A stretch of DNA of 64,000 nucleotides from contig NZ_QAOX01000001.1 in the NCBI RefSeq assembly GCF_003050935.1, positions 310,001 to 374,000 of the forward strand. Direction: 5' to 3'. The position numbers and the translations under genes are program-made. The stretch comes from Luteibacter sp. OK325 (GTDB lineage Bacteria > Pseudomonadota > Gammaproteobacteria > Xanthomonadales > Rhodanobacteraceae). Below are positions 46,108-54,379 of this stretch, piece by piece. The notes under the pieces are model-generated. The model was not told the origin of the DNA. It saw nothing but the letters and a program-made list of their open reading frames with translations, and did not search any database. How positions within the stretch are numbered: position 1 is the first letter of the stretch; each line of letters begins with the position of its first letter.

Positions 46108-47308
46108 CGCGCGTGTCGATGCGATGGTTGCGTGACTCGGGCAGTACTTCGGTGGATTCGCCGCGAGCGAGCGCCAGCGCATTGCGATAGCAACGCTGCG
46201 CGAGCTCTGGATGCGCTTCGCCGACGTAGACGTCGCCAAGGGCTTCCCATGCATCCGCATTCGGCTCGATAGCCAACGCACGTTCGAGGAAGGGCTTGGC
46301 CTTGCCCCAAAGACGCGCACGCACGCACATGCGGCCGACGGCAGTAAGCAGGGCCGCATCGTTCGGATGGGTATCGACCCAGCCTTCCGCGCGACGGAGG
46401 CGCTGCTCGAGATCTTCCGCTCCCATGCTGCCGTACGTGGCGATGAGGGAGGGCGACCATTCGCGGCGCAAGGCCGTCTCGATCTCGTCCATCGCAGCCA
46501 TGCTCTGGCCGAACGCCGAAGCGCGACGTGCGTAGGCGTCGACCGCTGCCGGCAATCGGCGCTGGCCCTTCGGAAGCTGCGACCATAGCGTGGAAAGCGA
46601 GGCGCCGTCGGGCGCGCTGGTGATGTACGCCGCGACCGTCCGACTCTCGAGGTCGGCGAACGCACGCGCACCAAGTTCACCACTCTTCTGCAGTGGCTCC
46701 AGTGCGCGCACGGCGCCGCGGGCATCGCCGGATTCCAGCGACGCCTCGGCGTATTCGATCCAGCCCGATGGCGTGAGCGATGCGCTGTTCGCCTCCGGCG
46801 CCAGCAGTGCCGCCGCTTCGGTGGATCGGCCCGCTCGACGTACAAGACGAGCGCGCAGTACACGCGCCGCACGCGGGGTTTCCTGTGCGGCGAGGTCGAG
46901 GGTTTCCAGCGCACGCGTGGATTCGCCGTGGCGTTCGGCCGCTTCAGCGGCTGCCAGCAGCGCGGGGCCGCGCACCGACGGATAACGTGCTGCGCGATTG
47001 AGGTCGCGCTCGGCTTCGCCGTGGCGACCTTCGATCAGTGCGACCAGGCCATCGGCGAGGCGACGACGACTGAGCCGGCGATGACGGCTATTCAACGCGC
47101 CGAACGGCCAGCGAATCAGGGTGACCAGCGCGGCGATCACCGCCCACGCGAGCAGCAGGATCACCACGGCACTGACCACGGTCAGCTGCAAGGTAGTGCC
47201 GCGCAGGTGGATCAGCACATAGCCCGGGTCGTCCGCGACCCAATGCCAGGCAAACGCCGCGATGACTGCGACGAGGATGAGACCGACGATCCAGCGCCAG
47301 AGTTTCAT
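46055..47308 (-). CDS. hemY: HemY-like TPR membrane protein
   Basis: A 417-residue inner-membrane protein with two helices near the N-terminus (about 5-22 and 43-62) and TPR repeats over most of the rest. HemY lies downstream of hemD-hemX in many gammaproteobacteria; its role in haem synthesis is not established and it is not the HemY protoporphyrinogen oxidase of Gram-positives. The ATG overlaps hemX (ATGA). The C-terminus overlaps the J-like gene on the other strand. Confidence 0.9.
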   Translation of the reverse strand: MKLWRWIVGLILVAVIAAFAWHWVADDPGYVLIHLRGTTLQLTVVSAVVILLLAWAVIAALVTLIRWPFGALNSRHRRLSRRRLADGLVALIEGRHGEAERDLNRAARYPSVRGPALLAAAEAAERHGESTRALETLDLAAQETPRAARVLRARLVRRAGRSTEAAALLAPEANSASLTPSGWIEYAEASLESGDARGAVRALEPLQKSGELGARAFADLESRTVAAYITSAPDGASLSTLWSQLPKGQRRLPAAVDAYARRASAFGQSMAAMDEIETALRREWSPSLIATYGSMGAEDLEQRLRRAEGWVDTHPNDAALLTAVGRMCVRARLWGKAKPFLERALAIEPNADAWEALGDVYVGEAHPELAQRCYRNALALARGESTEVLPESRNHRIDTRVTAVEERDQHGVPRLSP

Positions 47309-48483
47309 GGCGTGGCCTTCGAAACGGCCGTCGAAGAGGAGGCCGGCGCAGTCGATGCGGAAGACGCGGGATGCACAACCGAACCGGCATGCGCCGGCGC
47401 GGCATAGGAACCGGCCTGCAGCGCGTGCACCGAACGCAGGTTACGCAACTCGGCGAGCGCGGCGCCCAGTTTCGGCTCCGTCCCCTTGGCCTGGCTGGCG
47501 AGCAGTGAGGCGATACGCGTCCGTGCGGCCTGCACGGCGGGTGAGTTCGGATTGAAACGCGCGGCGAGCGTGGCATCGACACGCTTCAGCGCGGCGGCAC
47601 GACCCAGATCGTCATACGCCAACACGGCGGCCTCCGCATGGGCGACATCCAGGGCGGCAAGTTCCCGCGCGATGCGATCGTCAGCGAGGCCCATCGGCGT
47701 GCCGTCGTCATGACTGACCTTGACGATGTTGCCGAGCGCATCACCGGCGCGCTGCCAGAAACCGCGCGTCTCGTTCTCGCCCAAGGGTGCGTCCAGGTCC
47801 TTCAGTGGCAGCGTGGGCAACTGGGCCCGCAGGTCGGCGAGCGTATCGAGGTCGCTTGCACGCGCCGAGGGCGCAACCGCGGCGAGTGCTTCGCGCTCGG
47901 CCGTCAGGCTCTGGCGAACGGCGGCGAAGGCACTGTCGTTGACGCCGGCCAGCGTCTTGTCGGCGAGATCGTAGGCGGACAACGCGCCACTGGCGTCGCC
48001 GAACAGGGCGAAGCGCTCCTTGGCCATGCGCAGCAGGGATTCCGCTTCGTCGAGCAACATCGCGTCGTGACCGCTGAGGCTTCGCTCGGACAGATTGGCG
48101 ACGGCGTCTTCAAGATTTTTCGTACGTTCGGACATGCCGAGCATCTCTTCGCGCGCCGACCGGTTCACACCATCGGCATCGCTGACCCGACGGCGCAGGT
48201 TGGCGTTGTCGTCACGCAAACCATCCACCGTGCCTTGCAGCGTGTCGACCTGTCCGCGAAGGCCATTGGCGGCACCGAGGTCCTGGCGCATGGTCCAGAC
48301 GGTGTAAGCGGTGTAGCCAGCGGCGCCAAGGGCAGCCAGCGAGATCAGGATGGCCACGGCGAGGGCGCCACCACCGCGGCGGGGCGCGGGGTCTGCCGGC
48401 CGACGTGGGCTGGCCGAGGCAGGCGCGGCGGCCGGGGCCGGCGTCGCCGGAATGGGTGCGGTCGGTGGGGTCTCGGTCGTCAT
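47305..48483 (-). CDS. hemX: HemX-like membrane protein
   Basis: About 392 residues. An Ala/Pro-rich cytoplasmic N-terminus is followed by one membrane helix (about 37-60), a long coiled coil (about 60-130) and a helical periplasmic domain. Databases often call this family uroporphyrinogen-III C-methyltransferase, but it has no methyltransferase motifs; that name comes from genetic linkage. The start is at ATG 48483 (MTTETPP) or three codons earlier. The C-terminus is Ser/Ala-rich. Middle gene of hemD-hemX-hemY. Confidence 0.87.
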   Translation of the reverse strand: MTTETPPTAPIPATPAPAAAPASASPRRPADPAPRRGGGALAVAILISLAALGAAGYTAYTVWTMRQDLGAANGLRGQVDTLQGTVDGLRDDNANLRRRVSDADGVNRSAREEMLGMSERTKNLEDAVANLSERSLSGHDAMLLDEAESLLRMAKERFALFGDASGALSAYDLADKTLAGVNDSAFAAVRQSLTAEREALAAVAPSARASDLDTLADLRAQLPTLPLKDLDAPLGENETRGFWQRAGDALGNIVKVSHDDGTPMGLADDRIARELAALDVAHAEAAVLAYDDLGRAAALKRVDATLAARFNPNSPAVQAARTRIASLLASQAKGTEPKLGAALAELRNLRSVHALQAGSYAAPAHAGSVVHPASSASTAPASSSTAVSKATP

Positions 48484-48529
48484 GCGAGGCATGCTAGCAG
48501 GCCATACGGCAACGCATGGAATACATCCC

Positions 48530-49300
48530 TCAACGGCCCGTGAACGAAACCCCTGCGGCGGCCGCGAGCAGGTCGCCCGGGAGGGCCGAGCGCGCCACGA
48601 CCACCCGCTCGAAACCGGTGGCCAGGGCGATGTCCCGAAGCCGTTCACTGCTGACCACGGCGACCGCCTGGACCAGCCGGCGCCAGGCAGGCGCGATCAG
48701 CGCCCGATGCAGGTGATCCAGGGCTTCGGCGCTGGACAACAGGACCGCCGAGCGGCGGCCCAGCTTCAGCAGCGGGTCGATATGACGGCGATCGATGCGC
48801 GGAGCTACGCGGTGGTAGACGTGGACCTCGTCCAGCAGGGCGCCGCGCGCGGCGAGTTGCTCGCGCAGCAGGCCCCGGCCGCCGGGGGCGCCGATGAGGG
48901 CGACCCGCTTACCCTCGACCGCCGCCAACTCGGGCAAGCCCAGGACGCCCTCGCTGTCCTGCGAGGTGTCCGGGAAACGCACATCGGAGAGGTTGGCGCT
49001 TCGCAGCGCGCGGGCGGTGCCGCGACCCACCGCGATCACCGTGGCCCGGGTCGCCAACGGCAGCACATCGGCAGCGAAGCGCACGGCGGCCGGGCTGGTG
49101 AAGACGAGCACGTCCCCCTGGAGTGCGGCGCGCAGCGCGGCATCCACGGCCGAGGCGTCCTCCGTCGCGCGAAGCGAAAGGCCCGGCACGCTGACCGGAA
49201 TGCCGCCCAGCTTGCGTACCCGCCGCGAAAGCGGCCCGGCGGTACCCGCGGGACGGGTGATGACGACAGTCACATTGCGAAGGGGGTGGCTACGGCTCAC
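48530..49300 (-). CDS. hemD: Uroporphyrinogen-III synthase
   Basis: A 256-residue enzyme that closes and inverts ring D of hydroxymethylbilane to give uroporphyrinogen III. The family core is visible: VVITRPAGTAGPLSRRVRKLG, FTSPAAVRFAADVL, AVGRGTARAL and the second-lobe SSAEALDHL. The start is GTG with AGGA eight bases upstream. hemC, which usually precedes hemD, is not in the window; the plus-strand genes at 49423 onward interrupt the arrangement. Confidence 0.92.
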   Translation of the reverse strand: MSRSHPLRNVTVVITRPAGTAGPLSRRVRKLGGIPVSVPGLSLRATEDASAVDAALRAALQGDVLVFTSPAAVRFAADVLPLATRATVIAVGRGTARALRSANLSDVRFPDTSQDSEGVLGLPELAAVEGKRVALIGAPGGRGLLREQLAARGALLDEVHVYHRVAPRIDRRHIDPLLKLGRRSAVLLSSAEALDHLHRALIAPAWRRLVQAVAVVSSERLRDIALATGFERVVVARSALPGDLLAAAAGVSFTGR

Positions 49301-49422
49301 GGAAGCATCCTGCTACTGAGCGCTCAGGATAGGAAGCTGGCGCCTTCCGGACCAATGCCGAAGGTCGTGGTCCGGCCATACGGGTGCGAACGGTTTGCCT
49401 TGCCTCGTAGACTTCACGGCTT

Positions 49423-49887
49423 ATGACTCCCAACGACATCTCCCTCGCCGATCTCGAGCGCTTCATCCTCGATGGCATTCCCCTCGCGCGGGCCATGGCG
49501 GTGAGCATCGACAGCTTCGATGGCATGCGTCTGGTCATGACGGCACCGCTGCTGCCCAACATTAACGACAAGGCTTGCGCCTTCGGTGGGAGCATCGTCG
49601 CCCTGATGACCCTGACCTGCTGGGCCCTGGTCGAGGCCGTGCTGCGCCAGCGCGGGGAGGACTGCGACGTCTTCGTCGCCGACTCAACGGTGCGCTACCT
49701 GGATCCCATCTGGGCCGATCTCCGCGCCGAGGCCACGCTCGCCCCGGGAGCCAACTGGAAGGGCTTCTTCAGCATGCTGAAGGCCCGTGGACGGGCCCGC
49801 GGCGACTTCACCTGCGTGGTACCCGGCGCCGACGGAAAGCCGCTGGCCAGCCTGGATGCGCGTTTCGTCGCCAAACGCCGGGCATAA
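49423..49887 (+). CDS. YiiD-C/DUF4442-type hotdog thioesterase
   Basis: A 154-residue single hotdog domain (FILDGIPLARAMAVSIDSFD, NDKACAFGGSIVALMTLTCW). It matches the C-terminal half of E. coli YiiD, found here as a stand-alone protein. It probably hydrolyses an acyl-CoA or acyl-ACP, substrate unknown. No good ribosome site precedes the ATG; a TAGACT hexamer nine bases upstream is a possible -10. First of three small plus-strand genes. Confidence 0.82.
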   Translation: MTPNDISLADLERFILDGIPLARAMAVSIDSFDGMRLVMTAPLLPNINDKACAFGGSIVALMTLTCWALVEAVLRQRGEDCDVFVADSTVRYLDPIWADLRAEATLAPGANWKGFFSMLKARGRARGDFTCVVPGADGKPLASLDARFVAKRRA

Positions 49888-49916
49888 TGCCGGCCGACGC
49901 CACGATGGAACCCGCC

Positions 49917-50330
49917 ATGCGCCGTATCGCCCTGCTTGTCCTCGCCCTTGCCGTATCCCTGCTGACCGGATGTGCCACGGACGTCCGTAATGAAGCGCTC
50001 ACCCGTATCACGAACTCCTATGCTTCGGCCGTCCGCTGGGGCGATTGGGAAGGTGCGCAGAGCTTTATCGACAAGGACTTCGCCAAGGACCACCCGCTGA
50101 GCTCGATCGAAAGCGGTCGGCTCGACCAGCTCCGCGTCACCGGCTACGACGAGGGCAGCGGTCCGCGGCCCGATGGTGACAACGAAGTGGTCCAGGTCGT
50201 CCAGATCAACGTCGTCAACATCAATACCCAGTCCGAACGGACCGTGATCGACCACCAGCGCTGGCGCTACGACTCCGAAAAGAAGAAGTGGTGGCTGATG
50301 ACCGGCCTGCCTGACTTCTCGCCGAAGTAA
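49917..50330 (+). CDS. Putative lipoprotein
   Basis: 137 residues with a lipoprotein signal (MRRIALLVLALAVSLLTGC, lipobox LLTGC). The mature part is a small alpha/beta domain with a conserved-looking WGDWEGAQSFIDKD and C-terminal DHQRWRYDSEKKKWW, similar to small NTF2-like lipoproteins. The ATG at 49917 is preferred because it fits the signal peptide; 49905 is an alternative. It is 29 bp from the thioesterase. Function unknown. Confidence 0.82.
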   Translation: MRRIALLVLALAVSLLTGCATDVRNEALTRITNSYASAVRWGDWEGAQSFIDKDFAKDHPLSSIESGRLDQLRVTGYDEGSGPRPDGDNEVVQVVQINVVNINTQSERTVIDHQRWRYDSEKKKWWLMTGLPDFSPK

Positions 50331-50336
50331 AGCCTA

Positions 50337-50342
50337 TATAAT
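50337..50342 (+). promoter_or_regulatory. Consensus -10 of the rhodanese gene
   Basis: TATAAT lies 36 bp upstream of the rhodanese ATG and just after the lipoprotein stop. The best -35 candidate (TGACTT, 50312-50317) is 19 bp away, so strength is uncertain. Confidence 0.5.
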
Positions 50343-50378
50343 CGGCCGTTTATCCCCACTGGGACGCGCAAGAACCCG

Positions 50379-50825
50379 ATGAACGACGTACTGCACAAGT
50401 TGCCCGAATTCGCGAGCAACCACCTGGCGCTGGTCGCGCTGTTCGTGGCGATCCTGCTCGCCCTGCTCGGTGGCGAAGTGATGACCCTCTTCCGCAAGTG
50501 GAAGACCCTCACCCCGGCTGGCCTGACCCAGCTGATCAACCGCGATACGCCGCTGATCATCGACCTCTCGGCCAGCGCCGACTTCGAGAAGGCCCACGTT
50601 CCGGGTGCCAAGAACGTGGCCATGAGCCAGTTCGATCCGGAAACGCAGAAGGACCTCAGCAAGGCCAAGGAACTTCCGGTGGTGCTGATCGACAAGGACG
50701 GCCGCGGCGTCGGCAAGGCGGCCAACCGTCTGATCAAGGCCGGCTTCCAGAAGGTCTTCGTCCTCGACGGCGGCACCTACGCCTGGCAGACCGCACAGCT
50801 GCCGGTCGCGAAGGGCAAAAAATAG
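50379..50825 (+). CDS. Membrane-anchored rhodanese-like protein lacking the catalytic Cys
   Basis: A 148-residue protein with one N-terminal helix (about 15-32) and a rhodanese domain (LTPAGLTQLINRDTPLIIDL, HVPGAKNVAM). The active-site loop, normally with a Cys, reads VVLIDKDGRGVGKAA with no Cys, so sulfur transfer is unlikely. The architecture resembles E. coli YibN. It may bind a partner or sense phosphate or sulfur compounds instead. Confidence 0.85.
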   Translation: MNDVLHKLPEFASNHLALVALFVAILLALLGGEVMTLFRKWKTLTPAGLTQLINRDTPLIIDLSASADFEKAHVPGAKNVAMSQFDPETQKDLSKAKELPVVLIDKDGRGVGKAANRLIKAGFQKVFVLDGGTYAWQTAQLPVAKGKK

Positions 50826-50882
50826 GCCTCGCGGGCTCGGCTGCGCCATCGCGCTCTACACTTGGGCGTCTCGCGGGGGAGA

Positions 50883-51357
50883 CCTTGGTGTCCACCCTCG
50901 CTGCTCAGACAGTCCTCCGCGCTCGACAAGGAAAGGCCGCTCACGCGTCCCATGTATCTATCTGGCCTACGGCCGCTCCACTTGTGCGGAACTCGCCTCG
51001 AGGGTGGATACCAAGGCCTCTCACGACGATACGGTCGAATGAAAGGAGAGCCGTTGCGTGGTGCCGTCGTCGGCCCCGGTCGCTCGCGGAACTCCTGGCC
51101 CATGCGAAAGCGATGGCTGGTACCCGTGCCGATCACGTTCCCCCGCGCCTTTGCCTGCGTGCCTGCGGACGATGCTGCCACACGCTTTGGCTCGACCCAC
51201 GCGAACCTCAGGGTCCGGGAGAGCCTTCGGTGCCCACCCTCGAGGCGAGTTCCGCACAAGTGGAGCGGCCGTAGGCCAATAAGAACACGGGCCGCGCAGC
51301 GGCCTTTCCGGTACGAAACGCGGAGGACTGTCTGAGCAGCGAGGGTGGGCACCGAAG
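50883..51357. repeat. Nested inverted repeat built from two ~135-bp units
   Basis: Two units, 50883-51017 and 51223-51357, are inverted copies of each other. A 45-bp perfect match (50963-51007 with 51234-51278) and a near-perfect 35-bp match (50887-50921 with 51319-51353) show this. Each unit also has its own ~18-bp terminal inverted repeats (for example GGTGTCCACCCTCG and CGAGGGTGGATACC). About 205 bp of unique-looking DNA separates them. No transposase is present. This fills most of the 579-bp gap 50826-51404; open frames inside it are not convincing. A GGGCTCGGCTGCGCC arm at 50833 relates it to the repeat at 29886. Confidence 0.8.
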
Positions 51358-51404
51358 GCTCTGCGCCGCTACGTCCGCGCCCGCCGCGGCGTGAGCTCAA
51401 CGCC

Positions 51405-52460
51405 TCAGAGCCCGTGAATCCCCGCCCGACCGCGCAGGATCGCATCCAGCACGTCCGGCGCCACGTCGAACGAATCGAAATACAGCCGGTCCTCCGGCAG
51501 GTTCGCATCGATGAACAGCTGGCGTCCCGCCGCGATCATTGCCGGCGGCCCGCCCATATAGAGGTCGAAAGCGCTCAGGTCCGGATGGTCTTCGAGCACG
51601 GCCTCATGAATGAGGCCGGCGCGCAGGCCGCTGTCGCGGGCGGCTTCCGGATCGGACAGTACCGGCGTGAAGGTGATCGTCGGTATGTCCGCCGCCCATC
51701 CGCGTGCGAGGTCGGCGAGATACAGATCCGCCGCGATGCGCGCGCCCCAGTAAAGGTGGATGGGCCGGCGCGTGCCCAGCGCGATGAAGTGCTCGACGAT
51801 CGCCTTCACCGGAGCGAAGCCCGTGCCGCCGGCCATGAACAGCATGGGCCGTTCGGAGTCCTCGCGCGGCACGAAGGTACCCAGCGGCGCCTCGATAGTC
51901 AGCCGGTCGCCAACCTGTAGCGACTCATACACCCATGAGGTGAAGCCGCCACCGGGCACGTGCCGTACGTGAAGCTCGATCGCCCCATCGGCGCGCGGTC
52001 CGCTGGCGATCGAGAACGGCCGGTGCTTGCCGTTGTCGAGGATCACGTCGAGGTACTGGCCGGGCAGCCAGTTGAGCCGGTCGTCGCCGAGCGGCTTCAG
52101 CCAGATGCCGACCACGTCCGGCGCCAGCAGGCGGCGCTCGATCACCTCGGTTTCGGCGCGACGGTGCGGAATGTCTTCCACCGAAGCTATCTCACGCGCC
52201 TGAATCGCGATGTCGCCACAGGGCACGGCCTGGCAGAGCAGGATCGCATGGCGCATGCGCGCCGGCCCTGAGAGGGCCGTCGGCGGATTGCGCGGGTAGG
52301 AGCATTCACCTTCGACGAGGGTGGCTTTGCAGCTTCCGCACACGCCGCCCCGGCACGAATACGGGAGGGCGATTCCCGCGCGCTGAGCGGCTTCGAGCAC
52401 GGTTTCGTCGGCAGCGGCGTCGAATCGCTTGCCGGACGATGTCAGGGTTACGGTGGGCAC
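51405..52460 (-). CDS. Ferredoxin-NAD(P)H reductase fusion (AscD/RfbI-like)
   Basis: A 351-residue flavoprotein. An N-terminal plant-type 2Fe-2S ferredoxin domain (Cys36, Cys41, Cys44, Cys76; CRGGVCGSC) is followed by an FAD domain (RPFSIASGP) and an NAD(P)H domain (MLFMAGGTGFAPV, then YWGARI). This order occurs in CDP-6-deoxy-hexulose-dehydrase reductases and related electron-transfer proteins; the real partner is not shown. I placed the start at GTG 52460 (VPTVTLTSS); a TTG at 52493 gives 11 more residues. A TACAAT hexamer lies exactly six bases before the GTG. Confidence 0.86.
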   Translation of the reverse strand: MPTVTLTSSGKRFDAAADETVLEAAQRAGIALPYSCRGGVCGSCKATLVEGECSYPRNPPTALSGPARMRHAILLCQAVPCGDIAIQAREIASVEDIPHRRAETEVIERRLLAPDVVGIWLKPLGDDRLNWLPGQYLDVILDNGKHRPFSIASGPRADGAIELHVRHVPGGGFTSWVYESLQVGDRLTIEAPLGTFVPREDSERPMLFMAGGTGFAPVKAIVEHFIALGTRRPIHLYWGARIAADLYLADLARGWAADIPTITFTPVLSDPEAARDSGLRAGLIHEAVLEDHPDLSAFDLYMGGPPAMIAAGRQLFIDANLPEDRLYFDSFDVAPDVLDAILRGRAGIHGL

Positions 52461-52466
52461 CGGCGC

Positions 52467-52472
52467 ATTGTA
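52467..52472 (-). promoter_or_regulatory. TANNNT -10 hexamer six bases before the reductase GTG
   Basis: TACAAT on the minus strand ends six bases before the GTG at 52460. No ribosome site is visible between them. Confidence 0.5.
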
Positions 52473-52502
52473 GGACAATGACGGCTTGCCCAATCACTGA
52501 CG

Positions 52503-52961
52503 ATGTCTATGGCCATCTGGAAGCAACCCGTCGACCTTGCCCGGATCAACGGCTGGAGCCGCGGCACGATGATGGAAACGCTCGATATCCGCTTCACGGA
52601 GGCTGGCGACGACTGGCTTCGCGCCACGATGCCCGTGGACCACCGCACGCAGCAGCCTTTCGGTCTGCTTCATGGCGGCGCCTCCGTGGTCCTGGCCGAG
52701 ACGCTCGGCAGCACGGCCGCCCTGCTCACGCTCGATGTAGAGAAGGAAATCGCCGTGGGCCTGGACATCAACGCGAACCATATCCGTGGCGTGCGCGGTG
52801 GCCTGGTCACCGGCACGGCGAAAGCCATTCACCTGGGACGTACCACCCAGGTGTGGGAAATCCGCATCGAGGAGGAAGCCGGCAAGCTGGTCTGTCTTTC
52901 GCGCCTGACCATGGCCGTGATTCCTTCGCCGGGCGGCGCGCCGGGGAATCTCCGCTCGTGA
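52503..52961 (+). CDS. PaaI/YdiI-type hotdog acyl-CoA thioesterase
   Basis: A 152-residue hotdog thioesterase. The catalytic segment LLHGGASVVLAETLGSTA has the Glu used by the YdiI/MenI group, and HIRGVRGGLVTG follows. YdiI relatives hydrolyse 1,4-dihydroxy-2-naphthoyl-CoA or other aryl/acyl-CoAs; xanthomonads rely mainly on ubiquinone, so the natural substrate is open. Its stop overlaps the GTG of srkA (GTGA), so the two are coupled. Confidence 0.9.
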   Translation: MSMAIWKQPVDLARINGWSRGTMMETLDIRFTEAGDDWLRATMPVDHRTQQPFGLLHGGASVVLAETLGSTAALLTLDVEKEIAVGLDINANHIRGVRGGLVTGTAKAIHLGRTTQVWEIRIEEEAGKLVCLSRLTMAVIPSPGGAPGNLRS

Positions 52962-53902
52962 GCGACGCTGCGCCGTATGCGGCGCTGTCGCCCGAGGTCG
53001 TGCTCGCCGCGGTGGATGCGGCCGGCTCGTGGAGCGACGGCCGCCTGTTGACGCTCAACAGCTACGAGAATCGCGTCTTCCAGGTCGGCCTCGAGGACGG
53101 CGGCTTCGTCGTGGCCAAGTTCTACCGGCCCGGCCGGTGGACGGACGCCGCGATAGCGGAAGAACACGACTTCGCCCTCGAGCTGGCGGCCGCCGAACTG
53201 CCTATGGTGGCGCCACTGATTTTCGACGGGCAGACACTGCTGCGCCATGCCGGTTATCGCTATGCACTCTATCCGCGGCGCGGTGGACGAGCGCCCTCGC
53301 TCGAATCCGCCGATCAGCTGGAATGGCTCGGCCGCCTGCTCGCACGCATGCATGCGGTGGGCGCGCGTGACCGTTTCCAGGCCCGTGGCACTCTCGACCG
53401 CGCAACCATGATCGAAGCGCCGATGCGCGCGACGCTCGGCTCCGCCCTGTTGCCTGCACACCTCTTCGACCCCTACCGATTCGCAGCCAGCCGCGTCGAT
53501 GCTGCCGTCGCCGACCGGATCGATGCGGTCGGACCGGTGCAACGTATTCGCCTTCATGGTGACTGCCACCCCGGCAACGTGTTGTGGACCGACGCCGGTC
53601 CCCACTTCGTCGACCTCGACGACGCACGCACCGGCCCGGCCGTGCAGGACCTGTGGATGCTTGCCGGCGACGACGCCATGATGAAGGCGCTGCTCGAAGG
53701 TTACGGGCAGTTCCGCGATTTCGACCCCACCGAACTGGCCCTGATTCCCGTGCTGCGTGCGATGCGCCAGGTGCATTACGCAGGATGGATCGCTGAGCGC
53801 TGGCACGATCCGGCCTTCCCCGCCGCCTTCCCCTTCGCCGCCGAAGCGCGCTGGTGGGAACAGCACATCGCCGATCTCCACGAGATCGCCGACGACCTCT
53901 AA
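52958..53902 (+). CDS. srkA: Stress response kinase A (YihE-like Ser/Thr kinase)
   Basis: A 314-residue kinase of the APH/choline-kinase fold. The start is GTG overlapping the thioesterase stop. The nucleotide-binding start (LNSYENRVFQVGLEDGG) and catalytic HGDCHPGN (200-207), with the metal-binding Asp in FVDLDDA (Asp219), are intact. In E. coli SrkA protects against programmed death under stress; in many proteobacteria the gene lies near dsbA, which is not the case here. Confidence 0.92.
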   Translation: MSDAAPYAALSPEVVLAAVDAAGSWSDGRLLTLNSYENRVFQVGLEDGGFVVAKFYRPGRWTDAAIAEEHDFALELAAAELPMVAPLIFDGQTLLRHAGYRYALYPRRGGRAPSLESADQLEWLGRLLARMHAVGARDRFQARGTLDRATMIEAPMRATLGSALLPAHLFDPYRFAASRVDAAVADRIDAVGPVQRIRLHGDCHPGNVLWTDAGPHFVDLDDARTGPAVQDLWMLAGDDAMMKALLEGYGQFRDFDPTELALIPVLRAMRQVHYAGWIAERWHDPAFPAAFPFAAEARWWEQHIADLHEIADDL

Positions 53903-53916
53903 CCCACGGAGAACCC

Positions 53917-54360
53917 ATGCATTCTTTTTTCACCCGCGTCATTGCCGTGTTTGAAATCGCCGGCGGCCTGTTCGGCCTCGTCCACCAGTTCGATCGCCTC
54001 CTCGGCGGCCGCTTCAGTGGCGTCGATGCCATCGTCGCCGTACTCGGCGTGCTGCTGTTCGCCTTCATCCTGGTCGCCGGCATCCTGCTGGCCAGCAACG
54101 ACGGCCGCGGCACGCAGATGTCCATCTGGGCGCAGTTCCTCCAGGCACCCCTGATCGCGACACCGGTCTTCAGCTACGCGCTGACCAGCGGTGCCTTTGC
54201 CAATCTTTTCATCACCCTGCAGCACGCCCCGCGGCTGGGTTTCGATTGGTCCATCGCGACGCACGGCTGGCTGCTCGCCCTCGGTGGACCGTCGCCGGCG
54301 CACCTGGGCATCAACCTGCTGGCCCTGGTTTCCTGGCTGATCCTGCGCTTCGGTCGCTGA
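53917..54360 (+). CDS. Hypothetical four-helix membrane protein
   Basis: 147 residues with about four hydrophobic segments (about 5-22, 36-60, 70-95 and 122-145) and few polar motifs. ACGGAG lies ten bases before the ATG. It is 14 bp after srkA, possibly in the same operon. I recognise no domain. Confidence 0.75.
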   Translation: MHSFFTRVIAVFEIAGGLFGLVHQFDRLLGGRFSGVDAIVAVLGVLLFAFILVAGILLASNDGRGTQMSIWAQFLQAPLIATPVFSYALTSGAFANLFITLQHAPRLGFDWSIATHGWLLALGGPSPAHLGINLLALVSWLILRFGR

Positions 54361-54367
54361 GCCCCGG

Positions 54368-54373
54368 TATCAT
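54368..54373 (+). promoter_or_regulatory. TANNNT -10 hexamer six bases before the rlmI start
   Basis: TATCAT ends six bases (TCCCGG) before the ATG at 54380. No ribosome site is visible. Confidence 0.45.
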
Positions 54374-54379
54374 TCCCGG

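Noticed and set aside
50862..51335. Open frames on both strands in the nested inverted repeat, with shared peptides such as LRPLHLCGTRLEGG
   Set aside because: The shared peptides arise because the DNA is palindromic; no ribosome sites, no domain, and they run through the repeat arms.
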